A DNA stretch of 64,000 nucleotides from positions 85,606,215-85,670,214 of the forward strand of contig NC_133896.1 in the NCBI RefSeq assembly GCF_964199755.1, given 5' to 3'. Within the stretch, counting starts at the first letter, position 1; the number at the start of each line of letters is the position of its first letter. A program made the translations under genes and the position numbers. Source of the stretch: Larus michahellis (lineage: Eukaryota > Chordata > Aves > Charadriiformes > Laridae). The notes beneath the pieces are model-generated. The model was not told where the DNA came from. It saw only the letters and a program-made list of their open reading frames with translations, and did no database searches. Below, piece by piece: positions 61,401-64,000 of the stretch.

Positions 61401-64000
61401 ACTCATAAGGAAAAATGTGTCCTTTAGGAATTTCAAGAGCAGGAAAGCTATTTTTTTCTTTACTACATTTGAAAATCGTTTTAAATTTAATGTGTTTACA
61501 TTGGTTCAAGCTCCCACATTTTCACATTAGCTTTTACTTAAAAATCACTCAGAACGTATTTTGTTCCAGTGCTCTATTTCAAGTCAGCTAAGTTGCTGAG
61601 CTACCTGGGGGTACTGTCATATAGCCCCTGCTGCAGGGAAAGCATGATTCCCAAACTTTCCAGCCCCCAGCCCTGCAAAGGCTGAAGCATTACACTCTCC
61701 GAATGAGAGGATGTGAAAAACAGCCCCAGGGGATGCATCACTTACTACACTCTTGGAAGGTGCTCTCATGTCACACCCTGTAGTCTTGTTCAAAAATAGG
61801 CAGATGCTCAGTGTCCTCAACTCCCACCAACTTTTCTCAAAGATGAAAATATCTACCACATGAGTGGAGTCTCAGGTCTTTGTACTTTGGGACCACCTGA
61901 TGTTAATGTTGGGGGCGGGGGGGGCTGGGGGGGGGAAGAGTGTTTACTGGTGAATATATAAAGGAAAAAAAGCATGGAGACTGCAATAGGTGACACATCA
62001 CTGGGTACTGTTGGATGGCTTGAATAACTTTTCCCACCACAAAGATGCCTCACATGGCTCTGTTTCTGAAAAACATCTGCATTAATTTTACTTCTGCCTT
62101 ATACCCATAGATGACTGCAGTTAAGGGGGAGACCATCTTCATTACTTCATGGTCGCTGGCTGCAGAAAACAACAGAAAAGAATTATCTCCTATCCCTTTT
62201 TTTAAAGTGAACATATGAGTCCTGCTTCCTATCCCTTTTGCTACCACCCACATGTTAATCGCAGCAGCTGCTGTGGGGGCAACCTGAATAAAGGAGATTG
62301 TTTCACGGAGATATCTGTACTTTGTAAAATCCTACTGAATTTTCTCTGTCTCGCTCCTTTAACATCAGCAACATCAGAAAAATGCAAGCGTGGAAAAATA
62401 AATTACAAATCCTGGGAATTTTAAGGTAGTTCTTGTAATTGTTGCTCCATTCTGTAGTTGCCAAGCTTTTCTTTTTTATTCTTCTTTCCTTTTTTTTAAG
62501 TGCCATCTTTTTCCATTGCCAAAGTACAGCCATCATATAATATAAACCAGATGTATTTATGCTCACTACCCAATCTTGCAGAAAACTACCTCCAAGAAAG
62601 GACTAAAAGCAAAAAAATTTGACAAAAACTTACCCATCCTCACCCGACCACTTCTCTGAAGTGTGAAATTTAACGCTTCATTATGTCCAGTTAATTACTA
62701 CAGCCACAAAGCACATGCGTATGATTTCCTTTTCAGATGAAAAATATTATACATGATGAAACGTAGCACAACTTTGGGGTTGCATTAAAGAAAAAAGGCA
62801 TGGTTCCTGCACATTTTCAACTTGGCCTCCTTGCACATCCTGCTTATTTATAGTATCCAGCTAATGCTTGGATTTATACAACTGAAGTTAACTGCAATAT
62901 ATTCAGAAGATGATTTTGTACCTCAGGATTACCAGCATATCCCAGCTGTAACTAAAACCTAAAGCTACAGTGGGCAAGGGCAATTTATCTTTGTCAGAGA
63001 GGATGATCCTCGGCAGAGGGGGGCTGCCCAAAGAGCATGAAACAAAACCATACACCCAAATGCTAAACCTTGGCTCTGTAGAACTGACCACTTCACAAGA
63101 GGAGGCCTGATTCTGAAGTGCCTCTGGTCTCCTCCTTATCTTTACACTTTTCATTAAGGACTTGCAAATTTTTGCTACTTCCTATGTGTAAAATTTGTGA
63201 TTGTAGTGAATTCAAACAGAAGTCCTGTTTTTCTTACAGGCATTTACAGAGGCCTTATAAAAGCTGTCTACAGATCCTGCGGTTCACAAACTATGGTTTG
63301 AAAGTCACTGCTGCAGACCATTGGATTTAACTCTGCAAAGCCGAATGCAAGTTTTTTTTCACCTCTCAGCTTCGCAGGAAAATAAACCCTGAAGACCCCT
63401 ATTTCTGAGGCAAACTACAGCAGCTTTGCCTTCCTAACTGCACAGGTCTAAAATCTTACAGAGACTTTGGTTTTTCAGACAGTTTAACCTTAGTGCTTCA
63501 ACTTGTCTCAGAGACCCTGCAGTAATCAGGACTTATCCTGATATTTTCTGGTATACATGATGTCAAATGTGAGGTATGATTATTGCAGAGGAGTAAAAAA
63601 ATAGTTCTAGGGCTTCAACCTGCACATTGTATGACCTCTTGGAAGACTGTACTTTCACATTCATGTATGTCTGCCCACCTGATGTTCTACATGACATACG
63701 TGCACACCTAAACATTCCTAAAATGGACAGCATTACGGATAAGGAGGCACTCCAAGAGTTTGGAAGGGCCAGAAGAAACGTGGCTCATGCAACTTTCATT
63801 TGGCCTCTGGCATTTCTCTGACCTCTTCATCCCAGCTTTTCTCCACACCAGTTTCCTCCAGCTCTCTACCTACCTGCCAGCAGGAAAACCAACCAGAGTA
63901 GTGTGGGGAGGTGTTCTCCTCACTGTTGCTTTACGTTGCCCTATCCCAGTGCCTTTTCCCAATCTTCTGGCTAAGCAGGCACTGTGGGAATAGTCTGCCT
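61401..64000. other. Downstream of PTHLH, no gene seen
   Basis: Ordinary intergenic composition apart from the G-rich tract at 61,907. The next gene expected from vertebrate synteny is not reached within the window. Confidence 0.55.
61907..61940 (+). promoter_or_regulatory. G-rich tract 0.5 kb downstream of the PTHLH poly(A) site
   Basis: Three runs of about 5, 8 and 9 G separated by C and CT. Long G tracts of this type after poly(A) sites can pause polymerase II. It may help terminate PTHLH transcription, or may simply be low-complexity DNA. Confidence 0.4.

Overview
The window reads as vertebrate nuclear DNA, most likely from a bird. The evidence is a parathyroid hormone-like hormone gene (PTHLH, encoding PTHrP) on the + strand, chicken-repeat-1 (CR1) LINE copies of the avian type with an ATTCTATG-repeat 3' end, and almost no SINEs. 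No bacterial or viral gene system was found.

Layout. Positions 1 to about 45,000 form an AT-rich gene desert upstream of PTHLH. It has no convincing exon. It carries at least two well-preserved but broken CR1 copies (23,912-25,215 minus; 38,205-39,357 plus), several much older CR1 relics, one tRNA-derived SINE-like relic (about 44,440-44,620 minus) and simple repeats. From 45,090 to 51,130 the composition changes to a string of CpG-rich blocks, presumably the promoter complex of PTHLH. This stretch holds a short open frame with an ideal Kozak context and an alanine run (45,305-45,421), an almost perfect 31-bp inverted repeat (47,189-47,271), a strong G-quadruplex motif (47,622-47,663) and a good TATA box (49,141).

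PTHLH occupies about 49,170-61,400. One exon carries the start codon and most of the prepro sequence (50,789-50,911). A main exon carries the last prepro residues and all 139 mature residues (56,519-56,941). A terminal exon adds two residues, a stop and an AU-rich 3' UTR (60,900-about 61,400). Reading through the second donor gives a 139-residue mature hormone, and splicing gives 141. The same two forms are known from mammals. Downstream, 61,400-64,000 shows only a G-rich tract and no gene.

The upstream desert probably holds long-range regulatory DNA for PTHLH. A few blocks look like conserved non-coding elements, but that is an impression from reading and was not tested by alignment.
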